Below, in pieces: positions 47,413 through 59,558 of a DNA stretch of 64,000 nucleotides (its first letter is position 1; every line of letters starts with the position of its first letter). This stretch comes from Karalla daura (Eukaryota > Chordata > Actinopteri > Chaetodontiformes > Leiognathidae). A program made the translations under genes and the position numbers. Where the stretch lies: assembly GCA_029224185.1 (NCBI GenBank), contig CM055192.1, positions 4,585,076-4,649,075 of the forward strand. The letters run 5' to 3'. The notes under the pieces were generated by a model. It saw nothing but the letters and a program-made list of their open reading frames with translations, made no database searches and was not told the origin of the DNA.

Positions 47413-48631
47413 GGTGGAACGTAAAACAAGCAGCAGCAGCAGGAGGAGGAAATCAAGAGTTTGGACAGTGGAAGGTTTAAAGGGACGAGAGGGCCGGGGA
47501 CCTGAAATTCCGACAGCTGAGCGTAGAAACGTGGGAGTAGGTCAGCAGGATGTGATCAACGTCACTCGAAGTGTAGGCACTCGTGGCTCTTAATCAGTGC
47601 ACAGCGACAGCAGTCGGCAGCAGAGAAGTGAATTCCTAACGCACCCGGGAAGTCCCCCCCCCGCCACCCAAAGACGGCTTGATCCGACAGGTTCCTCCGG
47701 GAGAAATGTGGCTCGTGTGTTTACCGGAAAAAAAAAAAAAAAGTAAAACCTCACATGTGGATATGTTGGGAGTAATGGCAGACCACCTCACAAGTTTCAT
47801 TCACATAAAAAAAAAAAGAGATCGCACACGAAACACCCGGAGTGACGCGAGAAGTCTTTGGCGTCCAGCGTGACAGAACTGAACAGGAGTGTACGTCCAG
47901 GATCCGAGCGACGGGTTGGCGTCGCCCCCCCCCGATCCCGACCGGAGTGTCTGAGACAACGACAACGTCGTGAGAGGAGTGCACCAGGACAGGAACCCAC
48001 AGAAAATGACAGACACCAAGGGGGGGGGGGGGGGGGGAGTAGTGTATGGCTATACACGGAATCCTTCATTTCGGGCAAGGCGCGACCGGCCCGGTCATTT
48101 GTAGCAAAAACTCATCCTCTCCCTCCTCCCTCCTCCCTCCTCCTCCCTCGACTCCGTTTCGACCTCCGCCCCCAAGAGGTCCACCGGTCAGACATCTTGA
48201 ACCAGGAACCAGGAAGTCTTTTTTTTTGGGGGGGGGGCTCTCGTGAGACACGCCCGCGGACTGAAGAAGAGATAGACCGACCGAACCCTCCGTGAAACGT
48301 GTTAGTCAGTCTATCCTGGCTATTATTACCGTAGCTCCGTTAGTACAATATCATAAAAAAACTAAAAAAAAAAAAAAAAGAGATGCAGAAATTCAAACAT
48401 TTCTATGTACCTTGTGAATTTATGTATATATATGTATATAAACACACATATATACGTATATGTATATAAATCACAGCGTCGATGCAGTTTCGCCTGAACG
48501 TGTTCTGAGGAATCATTTCATCAAAACTGCACAGTAATTAGGGTCTCTCGTTGCTTGCATATACAGAACCAGGAAATCATTATGCTGCAGAGTGAAATGA
48601 CTAATCAAATGCTTTTTTTTGAGTGTGTGCG

Positions 48632-48705
<74 letters not shown>

Positions 48706-49155
48706 ATGTTTGAAGGGAGTTGGGCGCCGTCTGTGACAGACACTGCAGATAAAGTCCCAGCTAAATGACCCACAGACAGTTTCGTTTCACTACGGCCTCC
48801 AGCAAGCAGCCCCCCCCCCCCTACTGACGGGTTTCGGGCAAGTGGGACTCTCCGTTTTGAATTTTCTTAGTTTTCTTTTTCGTCTTTTAAATTTGAATGG
48901 CGAGGCGCCGAGAAGAGCGAGAGGACAGCGCGGATCCGCAGAGGATCCGATCCAGCTGCGCGTGATCAGAACCAGCCGGCCTGCCCCCCACCCCCACCCC
49001 ACCCCCCCCACCCCCGTGTTGTGATTGGTCATGTTCCGCGAAAGGCCGGACAAGGAACGGCGGCTGCTCCCTGAGGAGCCCCAGTAGTGAGAGAGGAAAA
49101 AAGGTCCCGGGACGGGCACGGCGCCGCCCCCCCCTGGGCGCCGGCCGCTCTTTAT
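46758..49155 (-). other. Presumed vps37b 3' UTR
   Basis: No coding exon. Simple-sequence rich: CT run near 47387, C and G homopolymers near 48030 and 48225, and a long (GT)n. An AATAAA overlapping the stop codon could instead give a minimal UTR. Confidence 0.45.
48621..48704. repeat. (GT)n microsatellite
   Basis: About 40 GT units with two GC interruptions at the 5' side, in the presumed vps37b 3' UTR. Confidence 0.95.
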
Positions 49156-50237
49156 TTACTGCATGATGAAGCCGGGCTGCGGGGCCATGCGGGGCGAGGG
49201 CCTCTGGGGCAGGGCGGGGGGGTACTGGGACAGAAAGTGAGCGGGGTAGCCGGAGGGCACGCCGGGGAAGGGCTGGCCCGTCCGGGGGGGGATGGGCGGA
49301 TACGGCGACGCCGGGTAGAAGAGGGCGGGCTGGGGGGCGGCGGCGGCGGCGCTGCTCGGGGACGCATTGAGAACGGGCGCCGGCTGAGACGGCGGCGGCG
49401 GCGGCGGTTTCCTCCTGGGCTGGGCCACGGGGGAGGAGCCGTCGGCGCCGGCCTCGGACAGCAGCGAGGAGGACGAGGGCCGGGCCCCCGCCGCCGCCGA
49501 CACGTCCTGGGAGCGCGAGGTAGGCACGGAGACCTGGGGCAGCCGCTGGCCCTGCAGCACCATCTCCTGCAGCTTCTCGATCTTCACCCTGCGCAAGTGG
49601 GCCAGCTTCCTGTTGCTCTGGTAGGAGTCGATGAAGGAGTCCAGGGTCATCTCGCCGTCCAGGAAGCAGTCGGCCATATTCTGCAGAGACGGTGTAAAGA
49701 GTAGAGGTAGAACGGAGGCACTGCAAACACATCCACAACAGTCTGTGCTGAGGAGAATCCATGGGAAATGAGACAACGTGACACGCTTCAAGAAACGGTA
49801 AATAATAGAATAGAATTATGTCTTCACTTAACTCAATCGGGCGTAGCGGGAGAAGAGAAATCTGTCTCTCTACTTTGGTCTCTTATCAGGGTGAGTGACC
49901 TTACAACGGCTTTCATGCTTTCTTTGTATGCACGATCCAATAAACAGCCGATGACGGGACAAAAAGGCACGCGTGCTCAGCCGCATGTCAAATACGCCCG
50001 GCGCATCTCCGGTTTACCTGACCTCAGACACATCTGGATGGCCGTGTCGCGGACGGCATTTTGATTCTCCAGTTCTTCTCACAGACCTCGAGTACACGGG
50101 TCCCTCCCTCTGGAGGAACAGGCGAGGTCCTGCTGTTTGTCAAGACTAGCACATAAATATTTGCCGAGCGGCCGGCTGGCGAACTTGACACGGTGCTGTG
50201 GCTTCTAGGTTAGCAGATTAGTTAAGGACATTTCAGG

Positions 50238-50274
<37 letters not shown>

Positions 50275-53200
50275 CACATCACCCGGTCCTGAAAGAAATG
50301 CATTTACACCTCCTCAACGGATGACGAAATGGACTCAATATAGGGGGGATAAAAAAAGGTGGCTGCGGTGTGACGGCTGTGTTCCAGGTCGGCTCGGGGG
50401 GGATGTGGGGGGGTGGGGGGGGGGGGGGGGGTGTCGTGGCTGCACTCGTGTCGTGAGACATAAAACTCACCTCTGTCTCCTCTTCTATTTTGGCTCCCTC
50501 CGCCTGCAGGAGCGCCAGCAACGTGTCCAGGGAGGTGTTTCCTGAGTTGTGGTCTGTGAAATGACACAGAAACGGCACCAACGTAACGCACTGTGCTCCG
50601 CCTAAACGAACGGGTCAACACGAGTGGGAGCAGATCCGGGACGACCACGTGTTCCGCATTTTGTGCGGTGTCCAGACAGTGCCATGTATGGTGTAATGGA
50701 GAAATGCATGTGAAGAATAGGTTTTGGCATCCGCGTCCAAATCCCGGCGGGACTGAGGGCTTTTCTGTGTGCAGGTTTTCTCCGGGTGCTCCAGTATCTT
50801 TCCCCAGTACAAAAAACATGCGTGTAAAGTGAAAGGGGTGTGACCTGTCCAAGGTGTACTCCCAGTGTATTCACCCAGGGCCCCGGGGAAGAGCCGCTCT
50901 CAAACCGTTTTCCCATGATGCACGTCTCCCTGGGAGACGATGAGAGAAGAGGAAACGCCACCACGCCTTCGTTTCGCCGCTCGCAGGCGGAGAGACCTCG
51001 ACCACGGGGTGTTAGAGTTCACCGACGCTCCGGCAACGATGCACATGTGATATACACACCATGTGATACATATATATATATATATATATCCTTTCGCCCA
51101 ACTCCAGGGACGACTCTCTTGACTACACGCGACCACGTCCGACCCGATATGCCGTCTGAGGGATACCACCACCATGGAGCACAAACGAACGAGGCTTTGC
51201 ACCCCTCCGCTGACTTCCGAACACCGCGGGATACTCCCCTGAGAGTTGCTCGAGGCAGGGAGGAGTGTCCGGGCTTCCACACTCAAACTGCTCATCCCCT
51301 GCGAGCCGGGCCGAGACGGGAAGCAGGAAACGAGGCGACTGGTTTTCATCATCATGGCGCCAATAGTGTTCATAACGGGGACGTCGGAACATTGCTCGGT
51401 CTACAGACCCAATGTTTAGTTGGTCTGTCCCGGAGAATGACAGTAGCTGAACCCAATTCCGGCAAAAGAGGTCGGATTCGCTCTGCGATGCTTGTTATTA
51501 GGCAAAAAGCCTCATTTCCGTGCGATTATTCCCGAATGAAAACACAATTAGGGATATTACACCAAATACCTGAGAACAAATCCTCTTAAATGCTTCACAA
51601 TGGAGTTTCGACGGAGGCCCTCAACTCCGTGAAGCCCTCCATCACCGTCACGCCGCACCGTCACCTAAAGAGCATGTGGTGGGGTTCGTAAAGTGTTAAG
51701 AGGAGGAGGGAGGAGCGGAGGCGGAGGGAATCAAACACCAACACAGCACGTCCACGGCCGCAGTTCAAATGTCACCCTGCAAACGACCTCGACGACTGCA
51801 CGCCAGACCCGCCCGCTGATCTGAGCTCAGGGAGCAGGAGAAGAGCACAGGCCGTCCTGCGGCTTCGGGCTTATGTTGACATACAGACAGGTTTCTGTGC
51901 GACACGCAGCCCGGGGGGGGGGGCAGTTCCCGCCGTCTACGAGCGCCGGAGACGAAACTGGGCCGCAGCTCGGCTCCGCCCCCTGACCTCGTCTGGGCTC
52001 CCTCTGCTTCGCCCGTTTCACTGTGATCATGGGTGTAACCGGCGGTGTATGGCAGGGCCATGAGCGTGCAGTTGGTGGTCAGGAGGCAGCCTCGATGCCT
52101 GTGCGCTAAGGACACCTGCCCTTAGAGCGCGAGAAACCCCGAACCTGCGTCACAAAACCTTCGCCTGTGACCACGGAGTACATCATTACACGCGGCTTAG
52201 AGACTTACATGCAGGCAGATGGGCCTTTGTGTACACGGCGGCCTCTCTGTGAGGCAAGTCTATACTGCGCGTAACATGGACACGTCTGAAAGTCATTCAT
52301 CTCTGGGAATATCATATGGCTCCGGTAATTTCCCACCATTGCTCACGACCAGTTTGTCGAGGTAACTGGTGCGGTCTGAGCCACAGGGGCAGCCGATGTA
52401 GTTGCTCTGAGCCGTCCCTGTCCCAGACCTGGCCGACAGGCCTACGTGTAGCCTTCTCGTAAACACTTTTACATTCTTGACTTTGTTCAATGGTTATCAC
52501 CACGCTCCGCGTGTCGTACGCATTCAAAGAGCTGAGTGACACTTACGGACACCTCGGCATGTGTTTTTCTGACAATGGAATGATTTTACTGCTATCGGGA
52601 GAAGTCGCAGAACAATACGGAGAACTCATAAACAATATCAGTTCACCCTGAAGCCGCCCCCCCCCCACGCCAGCCCCGCCCCTCCAGGTGGCGCACGCGC
52701 CCGGCACCGTTCGTACCCAGGCAGAAACCTGCCGGTGACATCACCCGTTTCTTCAGTTAGGCACGGCCTCCGCCGCAAGACCGGGCCTGAGCGCCGCAGC
52801 TCGTTCCAAAGCTCGTCCGACCGGCTGCAGGTGCTGCTGCCACCGCCTCGCGCCCGCACCCTGGCTCAGCCGTCTAATCCTGTCGACTAAAGGGAACTGT
52901 TCGCATTGGGGCGATCTTTTTTTTTTTTGGGGGGGGGGGGGGTGTTTGAGAACCGGACGCGATCGTCACTTCAGAGGGAGCGTCTACTCTCCTCTCTCGG
53001 CACACGTGTGTATGTGTGTGCGTGTGTGTATGCCATACAAAGGACAGCCCGTGCAAAGCAACGCGCGAAATCCCTAACATCATCGCAAATTAAGAAAATC
53101 CCCACGGACAGGACAAAAAAAAAAGGGAGAACATGTCTGGGGGCCCTAGTTCGCATGCTTTTCCCCTCTCCCTTTGCCTACGATCTTGTGCTTCTGTGAG

Positions 53201-54268
53201 TGTGAGACTGGCATAAACTGACCCCAACCCTAACCCCTTGAATGAGGTCGATCACTCTGCATCTTTGTCACTGAGAAGTTAAAATCTGAGGAAATGGGTC
53301 AGGGACAGAGGCACGGATCTGCCAAGGAAAATAGAGCGCGATTCACTGGCTAAATGGGAAAGATGGCTGGCACTGGATGCCGGCGTCTCCTACTGGCTGG
53401 CCGCGCCGTAATGGTGGGGATGAAACCCAGTGAAAGCATCGCTCAAAGGAAGGGGGCTTCATTTCTGCCACGGCGGGCTGACTGCCGGCCCTTCCCTTCC
53501 TCCCGTTGCACTCTGTCAGGCGCGTCCCCGGACAAAGCCGCGATTCTCCGGCTGAGCGGGGTGCCCTGCCGAGCGCCTCACACGCGGTCGAGGTCTGCAG
53601 ATCCTCAGCCACCGAGCGGGACAATCCACCTCCGCTGTGAATCTCAGGGCCGGACGGACGGAGGGACGGGGAGCGCGGGGCTCGCTTCTCTCTCCCTCCA
53701 TCCCTCTTTTTCCACTCTCTCCACCTTCCCACCTCCCTCCCTCCCTCCCTCCCTCCCTCCCTCTCACCCACCCGCTGTGGCCGTTTTCAAACCAGCTTTC
53801 CCAGCTGCACAATGGCCCGTTGTGGGCCGCCGCCGCCGTCTGAGTCAGTGGACGGTGGTGGTGGTGGTGGTGACGGGGCTGCCCCTGACATTTTTGGGCC
53901 CCGGAGTCGAATGGAACGCAAAGGCTAGTGGCCTTGGAGAAAGTAACAAGGAGTGAGGGGGTGGGGGGGGGGGGGTACTGTATAGTACAGGACAACACGG
54001 AAAGCTACTGTACGCAGGGGGTGGCTTTCAACTGGGTCAAAGGCTTTGCTCTGAGCATCACTGTCCTTCCCCAGCTGTGCTCTGCAGCAAATCCACAACT
54101 AGGACAGCTAATGCATGGAAGACACAGAGAGGGGGCTGGGACACCCGGTAACCTACATTTGACAAAAGCCACCACTTGCTGACGCCAGACAAAGACCACA
54201 GACCTGCAGAGCCATCCTGGCGCGGTGACTCCTGCTCCACTCCTGGGGAGTTTCTGGTCTGGAGTGGA

Positions 54269-54302
<34 letters not shown>

Positions 54303-56691
54303 GGCACAGGGAATGAAGCACAGGCCACGGTTGAAAACCAGGGTCAGAGCAGGACGGGGCCTGTGCATGAGAATCCGATCTTTCCAACGGGTCGAACCGT
54401 GCCCCGAGCCGCCGCAGCGACTTGAAACGCTCATCGGGGCAATCACAACATACCAGCTCCGATCGGAGGGCCCGGGACGGCCTCCGACTGGGAAGCACGG
54501 GGGAACCGGAGGAACAGGTCGCGCGGTGGGAGAGCAAACAATGCGAGAGCGCGGAGGAGCTGCTTACGTAAGGCGCCTCGGCTCCCGGTGGCTGTTTGCC
54601 GGACGCGCGAGAAGTTCTGCTGCGCTGCGACTCCGTTCTGTTATCGGCTCTCCTCCACTCTGGACGCTTTGATGTCGGGCGGGCATTTCCCGTCCGTCGA
54701 ATTCATTAACCACAGCGGGTTAGGGTTGTGGGGGGGGGCTGTGTGTGTGTGTGTGCGTCGCCGCTCGTACCTAGGGTGGACTTGCGAAGCTGATAGGACT
54801 CGAAGTTCTCCTGCAGGCAGCTGTAGCGCTTGGTGAGCTGGACCTTCCTCTGCTCTAGCCGGGGCTGCAGGGCCAGGTTTTGCTCTGCCAGGGTGCGGTT
54901 GCTGACCAGCGTCATCTCCTTGTTCTGCTGGACTTCCTGCATCTGCAGGACACAGACAAAGCGCATCGGGCCACGCGTTAACGACGTCCACTCGGCGCCT
55001 CCGAACGATGAGGCGCTCCCGAACGATGTGGCGACCCCGCTGCCGCGCTGACCTTCTCGGGATCGGACGTTTCATGAATATCAACATGGAAATGGCAATA
55101 GTCAAATGCAGTTTGCAAACACTGCTGGTCGAACTTCCACATGGAAATGAGTAGCCGTCAAAAGCTCACAGTTATGCCGCTTTCACGTCTGAGCGAAACA
55201 CAAGTGCATGCACCTGTAATGTGGAATTGAACTGAACCAACGAAGACGGGACGAGGGGACAAGATGCCGCCGTCTGAACAGCGGGTGGAACTCAAGCCGC
55301 TTCTTGTTCATTTCACACTCCCATCTATCCTTCTTCAACCACACCCTGAGTCAGTCTGCGGGGTGGCGCCTTGAAGTTGAGAGTCCCAGACTTCCCTTTC
55401 CTCTGCTACTGTGCCTCGACTGACTCTGACTGGGCAAGCCCAGGCGTCCCCGGGCCTGCGAGAAGATGTAATCAGTCTACCTGGTCATGCGTCTGCTCCC
55501 AGGTCTCCTCGCAGTCTCACCCTTCTGAGACCCTAGCGGCATCCACAGATGTCCAAACCACCTCAGCTGGCTCCTTTAAAGGGAGGGACCACCGCCCCAC
55601 TCTGCCACCTACTCATCCCCGACTTTCAAAACGGGAAATTTCACGCACCTGAGTAAAAACTACACAGCAGGGCAGGCTTATGGAACGGTTACTAAAAGGG
55701 ACTGAGGCAGACAACACTCGTTGGACTGACAGATGTGAATTCTATTTCACGCGGGGGGGGGGGGGGACCAGCTAAACATGGGTACTACCACCACGTTTTG
55801 CGGGGTCGTGTCGGGAGGCGACGAGGAATCTCTCTGCAAAAACGGACCGGCTCATTCGTCGCGGCCCGCCGAGGAGAGCGCCCTCCAAGGCGGCGCGAGA
55901 CCGGACACGTGGTCGTCCGCCTGAGCAAACACTTCGCCGGGCTCCCGTCTTCCTAAACATGCTGCAATAATCGCGGGAGATGTAGGTTAATCTCATCTGG
56001 ATGGACCACAGACCTTAATTCTGCAGCGCTACGGTGAAAGCCCGCTGCCAGAGGCAGGTCACTGCAGTGAGGCGCTCGAAAACGTGGACCGGACTCGTTA
56101 AAGGGTCTCGCGGGAACCAGGAGTTTTAGCCACGTCTGGAGGAGAAGAGGTGAGTGGAGCGCTGAAAAGTCCCAAGAATAGTGTGCAATGAGGCGTGTGT
56201 CCAAACATGTGACCGGCCGGGCTTGTTGGACGCGGTGCGTGCCGTGCAGCCTTTCAAAGCGGTGTCAGACATCTACCGCACAGGTACAACACCGTCATGA
56301 TTGATTCCCGTTCAACAGAGAGAGAGAGAAACAGGACATGCAGTACCGGCCTTAAACAAATCCTGCGCATTTGCATTATTTCAAAGGAAACACACGTGCT
56401 GCTGTCAGCGTGTGTTCTGCAAACTCAGTAGACCATTGCCCGGGGCAAGGCATGTGTCAAGATCCCTGCATTCAATAACCACAGCCGGACATTCAGTTAG
56501 TCCTCAGCTCTCTCACACAGCATAACGCCTTATGACAACGGTGACTTCTGGTCCACCTCCGGCGTGCTTGGAAGAGCCCCCCCCTCCCAAACACAACATG
56601 TCTTCACTTGGCTGACTCCAGCCACCTCTCCCATTATCTCAAGACCGACCCATGTCAACGGCTGCACTGTCTTCGCAGTAAACACGTCCCT

Positions 56692-56728
<37 letters not shown>

Positions 56729-58102
56729 CTCTCCGTTACCTACCCAGGAAAACGAAACCACGGAGACAAAGAGACGGGGTGTGGATCAAACAGAGGAATG
56801 ACACGACAAAAGTCCGGCTCACGGCCCCCTGCATTCGCCCGGACAGCTATTAATACCGTGCGGTGTTTCCCTGCGGCTGAAATGGATCCGACCTGGTGGG
56901 CTTCGGGATCATTGTACCTGGGGTGCCTGAGAACCGGGAGACTTTCATCACATTTCAGTGAGGCCAAACTGCAGCGTGAAAAGCCCTTCGCTGTGAATGA
57001 AAGCGACAGCAACATGAGGTCTGAGGCTTACTGAGAACACGTCTTTGGCGTCTCAGATGTCATTTCCCAGATCGGGTGCAAGCTGTAGGGAAGAGCCTTT
57101 CCTGAAGAGAGTTTATACATACAAAGTATATACATCTAGGGGGCTGGCAACCTCGCCAGGAATAGGATCGGGTCGGTACAAAGACAGGAGGCGATAACCC
57201 ACACTCACAAAGTGAACCTTTTGACATGTTCTTGCTTCACGTCTGGGAAAATGCAGGCTTATCGGCTGCTTATCGTGACAGGCCCATGATAAGGCTGCCA
57301 GGCAGGTAGCCATTAATTGGAAATTGCTGAGTCCTTGTACTGGAGAATCCAGGCCACAAGGCTCAGCGTGAGCCACAGGCCTGAAACTCACTTGAAAGTG
57401 TCATTCTGTGTCACTGTACCAGCAGCCCGGCACAGGAGCCTGGTCCGGGTGTATGGACTTGTTGTGGTGCTGCGAACCCTTGTTTAAAGGTTTGGTCTCA
57501 ACGTTGAGCCGGTTAATTATGCAGACGTTAGACCAGGGCTGTTATCCCCGGGGGTGTCCCAGCCTCAGCCAGAAATTGGCTGATTTTGTAAATAGAGTTT
57601 GGTCGGAGATGGGCTGAAGATAGGCCCCAAAGAAATCGCGTTATTTGGTGTTGTCTAAAAATGACTCGGCTGTTAGACCGGCTATGGCACTGACACGGGC
57701 GAGCTTGTGTGTTTGGTCGACCAGTAACGTCGCTGCCTGAAGATCCTGGTGCGGTTAAAACTTCAGACAATGCTCGTCCCTGCTTTGTCCCAAGGTTAAC
57801 GACTTGTTCCAGGATTCCCGAACAGCGAAGTTCCGCCAACGCCACTTATTTATATCCGAATCGTAAAAAAAAAAAGAGGAACCGTCTCCAAGGGTATGAT
57901 GGAAAAGCACAACAAAGGGTTGAGGAGGAAAACACGATGACCGAGAAAAATGAGTCATTAGCTAACATTGAGTGCAAAACCGTGGAGTTCAACGTACCTC
58001 GTCCATCTCCTGGATCATTTTGGTGAGTTTCTCGTCGTCCTCCAGGACCTCGTTGAGCTGAGTCATCGTGTACGAGCTAAACATGTCGGAATAACTGGAC
58101 AT
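49156..58102 (-). CDS. vps37b: ESCRT-I subunit VPS37B
   Basis: Exons, coding direction: 58102-57998, 54942-54771, 50553-50471, 49680-49156; 885 nt, 294 aa (human protein 285). A component of ESCRT-I with TSG101, VPS28 and MVB12/UBAP1; it acts on endosomes in sorting ubiquitinated cargo into multivesicular bodies, and also serves in virus budding and abscission. Residues 1-35 (TQLNEVLEDDEKLTKMIQEM) open the Mod(r) domain. Exon 2 gives the coiled-coil NKEMTLVSNRTLAEQNL, exon 3 LLALLQAEGAKIEEETE, and exon 4 MADCFLDGEMTLDSFID and LAHLRRVKIEKLQEMVL. The rest is a proline- and alanine-rich tail ending in QPGFIMQ, the near-invariant VPS37B terminus, which separates it from VPS37A, C and D. Introns are 3.1, 4.2 and 0.8 kb. 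abcb9 lies 1.45 kb upstream in the same orientation, as in mammals. Confidence 0.95.
50240..50275. repeat. (TA)n microsatellite in vps37b intron 3
   Basis: Alternating TA with one TTT interruption; a similar tract lies at 51070-51090 in intron 2. Confidence 0.88.
50715..50870 (+). repeat. LINE-type repeat fragment in vps37b intron 2
   Basis: ttttctgtgtgcaggttttc, tccgggtgctccagtatc, tacaaaaaacatgcgtg and cctgtccaaggtgtactccc reproduce, with internal deletions, the teleost repeat seen reversed or intact elsewhere in this window. Antisense to vps37b. Confidence 0.6.
53730..53765. repeat. (CCCT)n tract in vps37b intron 2
   Basis: Eight or so CCCT units; complementary GGGA in the transcript. 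Confidence 0.9.
54270..54301. repeat. 32-base pure G run in vps37b intron 2
   Basis: Thirty-two consecutive G on the plus strand, about 470 bases downstream of the exon 2 donor. It can form a G-quadruplex on the non-transcribed orientation; exact length is likely uncertain in the assembly. Confidence 0.9.
56697..56725. repeat. (CT)n tract in vps37b intron 1
   Basis: About 14 CT units in the 3.1-kb first intron, which otherwise contains no supported gene. Confidence 0.9.
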
Positions 58103-59558
58103 TTTAGCTCCTGTTGTGTGTTTCTCCTCGCTGCTCCCTGTCGTCGCCTCGCAGATTGTGACAGCTGACTGAGCTTCCCTTACAGGAAGTAGTCAGACAA
58201 ACAGGCCCGCTGCTGCCTTCACGGGGCGCAGGAATCTTGAGCTTCCATCGGTGTCGCCCCTGCGTCCGACAATTTCAGTTGCGTCTCACAGACGCAGAAA
58301 ATACATGCGGCTCGAAGTGCTTTCACGAAAACGACAACATTGGCATTAAATGTGTGTAAATAAAGAAAACGATACGAAATAATAGTATTATGAAAGACAC
58401 GACGCATAAAATCAAGTAAAATATATTTAATATCGTGAGTATTCCACATCAGTAAAACGTTTGTGCTGTGTCCCATGTTTCGTCAAAGTAGTCAACGTCA
58501 AAGCAGGCAGAAATAACATCACATCAACCGATAGAGCAAAATGGAAACAAAGTTGCTATGTCAAAAAAACCCGAATACATTACGATAAATAGTATTCTTA
58601 TCAAAAGGAGGTAGCAAATGAGACAGACATTTAGGTTACGCCTCCAACAAGAAGTGTAGAGTTTACGAGTGACATTAAACGTAACACTTGGTATCGCTAA
58701 AACATGTTTTGCAACAAAGGCCATCACGCTAAACATTTGTTTATGATGTTGATTAGGTGTTTTTCATTGTGACAACGATATTCAACATTTCCATAGTCAG
58801 TGACTGATTTATCTTTACAACAGAGAATCATAGACCTCTAAAGTGCACTGGGTTTTAAAAACAATCATATCCAGCTTTCTTTGCAATCATTACAGTGCTC
58901 AGTTGAACAATTGTAAATGATACAATTGAACAACAGTGAAAAGAAACATAAGATTTTTCAGTGCATTCAAGTTTTTTATGATGCTACTTAATTTGTCCAT
59001 AAGTAGATCCTTATGCAACCATTACATTCATCCATACCCTCATCTTACCTGATTTGTACCCCATAAGTGTTGCAGGGTTTTGCTGGTCCCTATCTCTAGC
59101 AGATCCCTTTCACCACATACAGCAGCAGGATGCTCACCCTGGACAGGTCACTAGTCCACTGCAAAGAACATGCTCCATTCACTCTAACTTAGCAGTTTAG
59201 AGTCTCCATTCGACCTCAATCAAATCGTTTTTGGACTGTGGACTGAAACCTAGAGTACCCAAACAGAAAGGCCCTAGGTCCAGTTGGGACCATCTTCCTG
59301 CGAGGCTAAAGCACTATTCACCAAACCACCCTCATCAGCGTTATAAGATTCTGTAGTGAGTATTTGAGACCCTGGGGTCTTTCTGGTTTGAGGAACCTTT
59401 TCTATTCTGTGAATACATCGTTATTGCTATGGCTTCTGGATAGCTGCAAAAAATATAATCTACAGTACATGAGGAGGCAAAATATTGATTGTAAAGTGCT
59501 CAATTACAATTACCAAACAACTACCAATCAAACAGCACTTCCAAACAGCAATTCATTC
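58103..59558. other. vps37b promoter and abcb9 3' UTR interval
   Basis: 1.45 kb between the vps37b ATG and the abcb9 stop. The vps37b-proximal part is richer in CpG and holds an ETS-like caggaagt near 58180. The distal part is AT-rich abcb9 3' UTR ending in a dispersed repeat next to the stop codon. I found no canonical AATAAA on the abcb9 strand, only the ATTAAA variant at 58426-58431. Confidence 0.5.
59071..59333 (+). repeat. LINE-type repeat copy at abcb9 3' end
   Basis: Core order: ttgctggtccctatctctag, caccctggacaggtcactag, atttagagtct-like ttagagtctccattcgacc, tttttggactgtggactgaa and cctgcgaggctaaagcac. It is a diverged but nearly complete copy of the common teleost repeat, antisense to abcb9. 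Confidence 0.65.

Noticed and set aside
48887..49762. A 291-codon frame and a plus-strand 205-codon frame over vps37b exon 4
   Set aside because: Shadows of the GC-rich proline-coding exon; only the frame ending in QPGFIMQ matches VPS37B and joins to exons 1-3.
53219..53240. Telomere-like ccaaccctaacccc
   Set aside because: Only two imperfect units, also seen singly near 54719; too short for an interstitial telomeric repeat.
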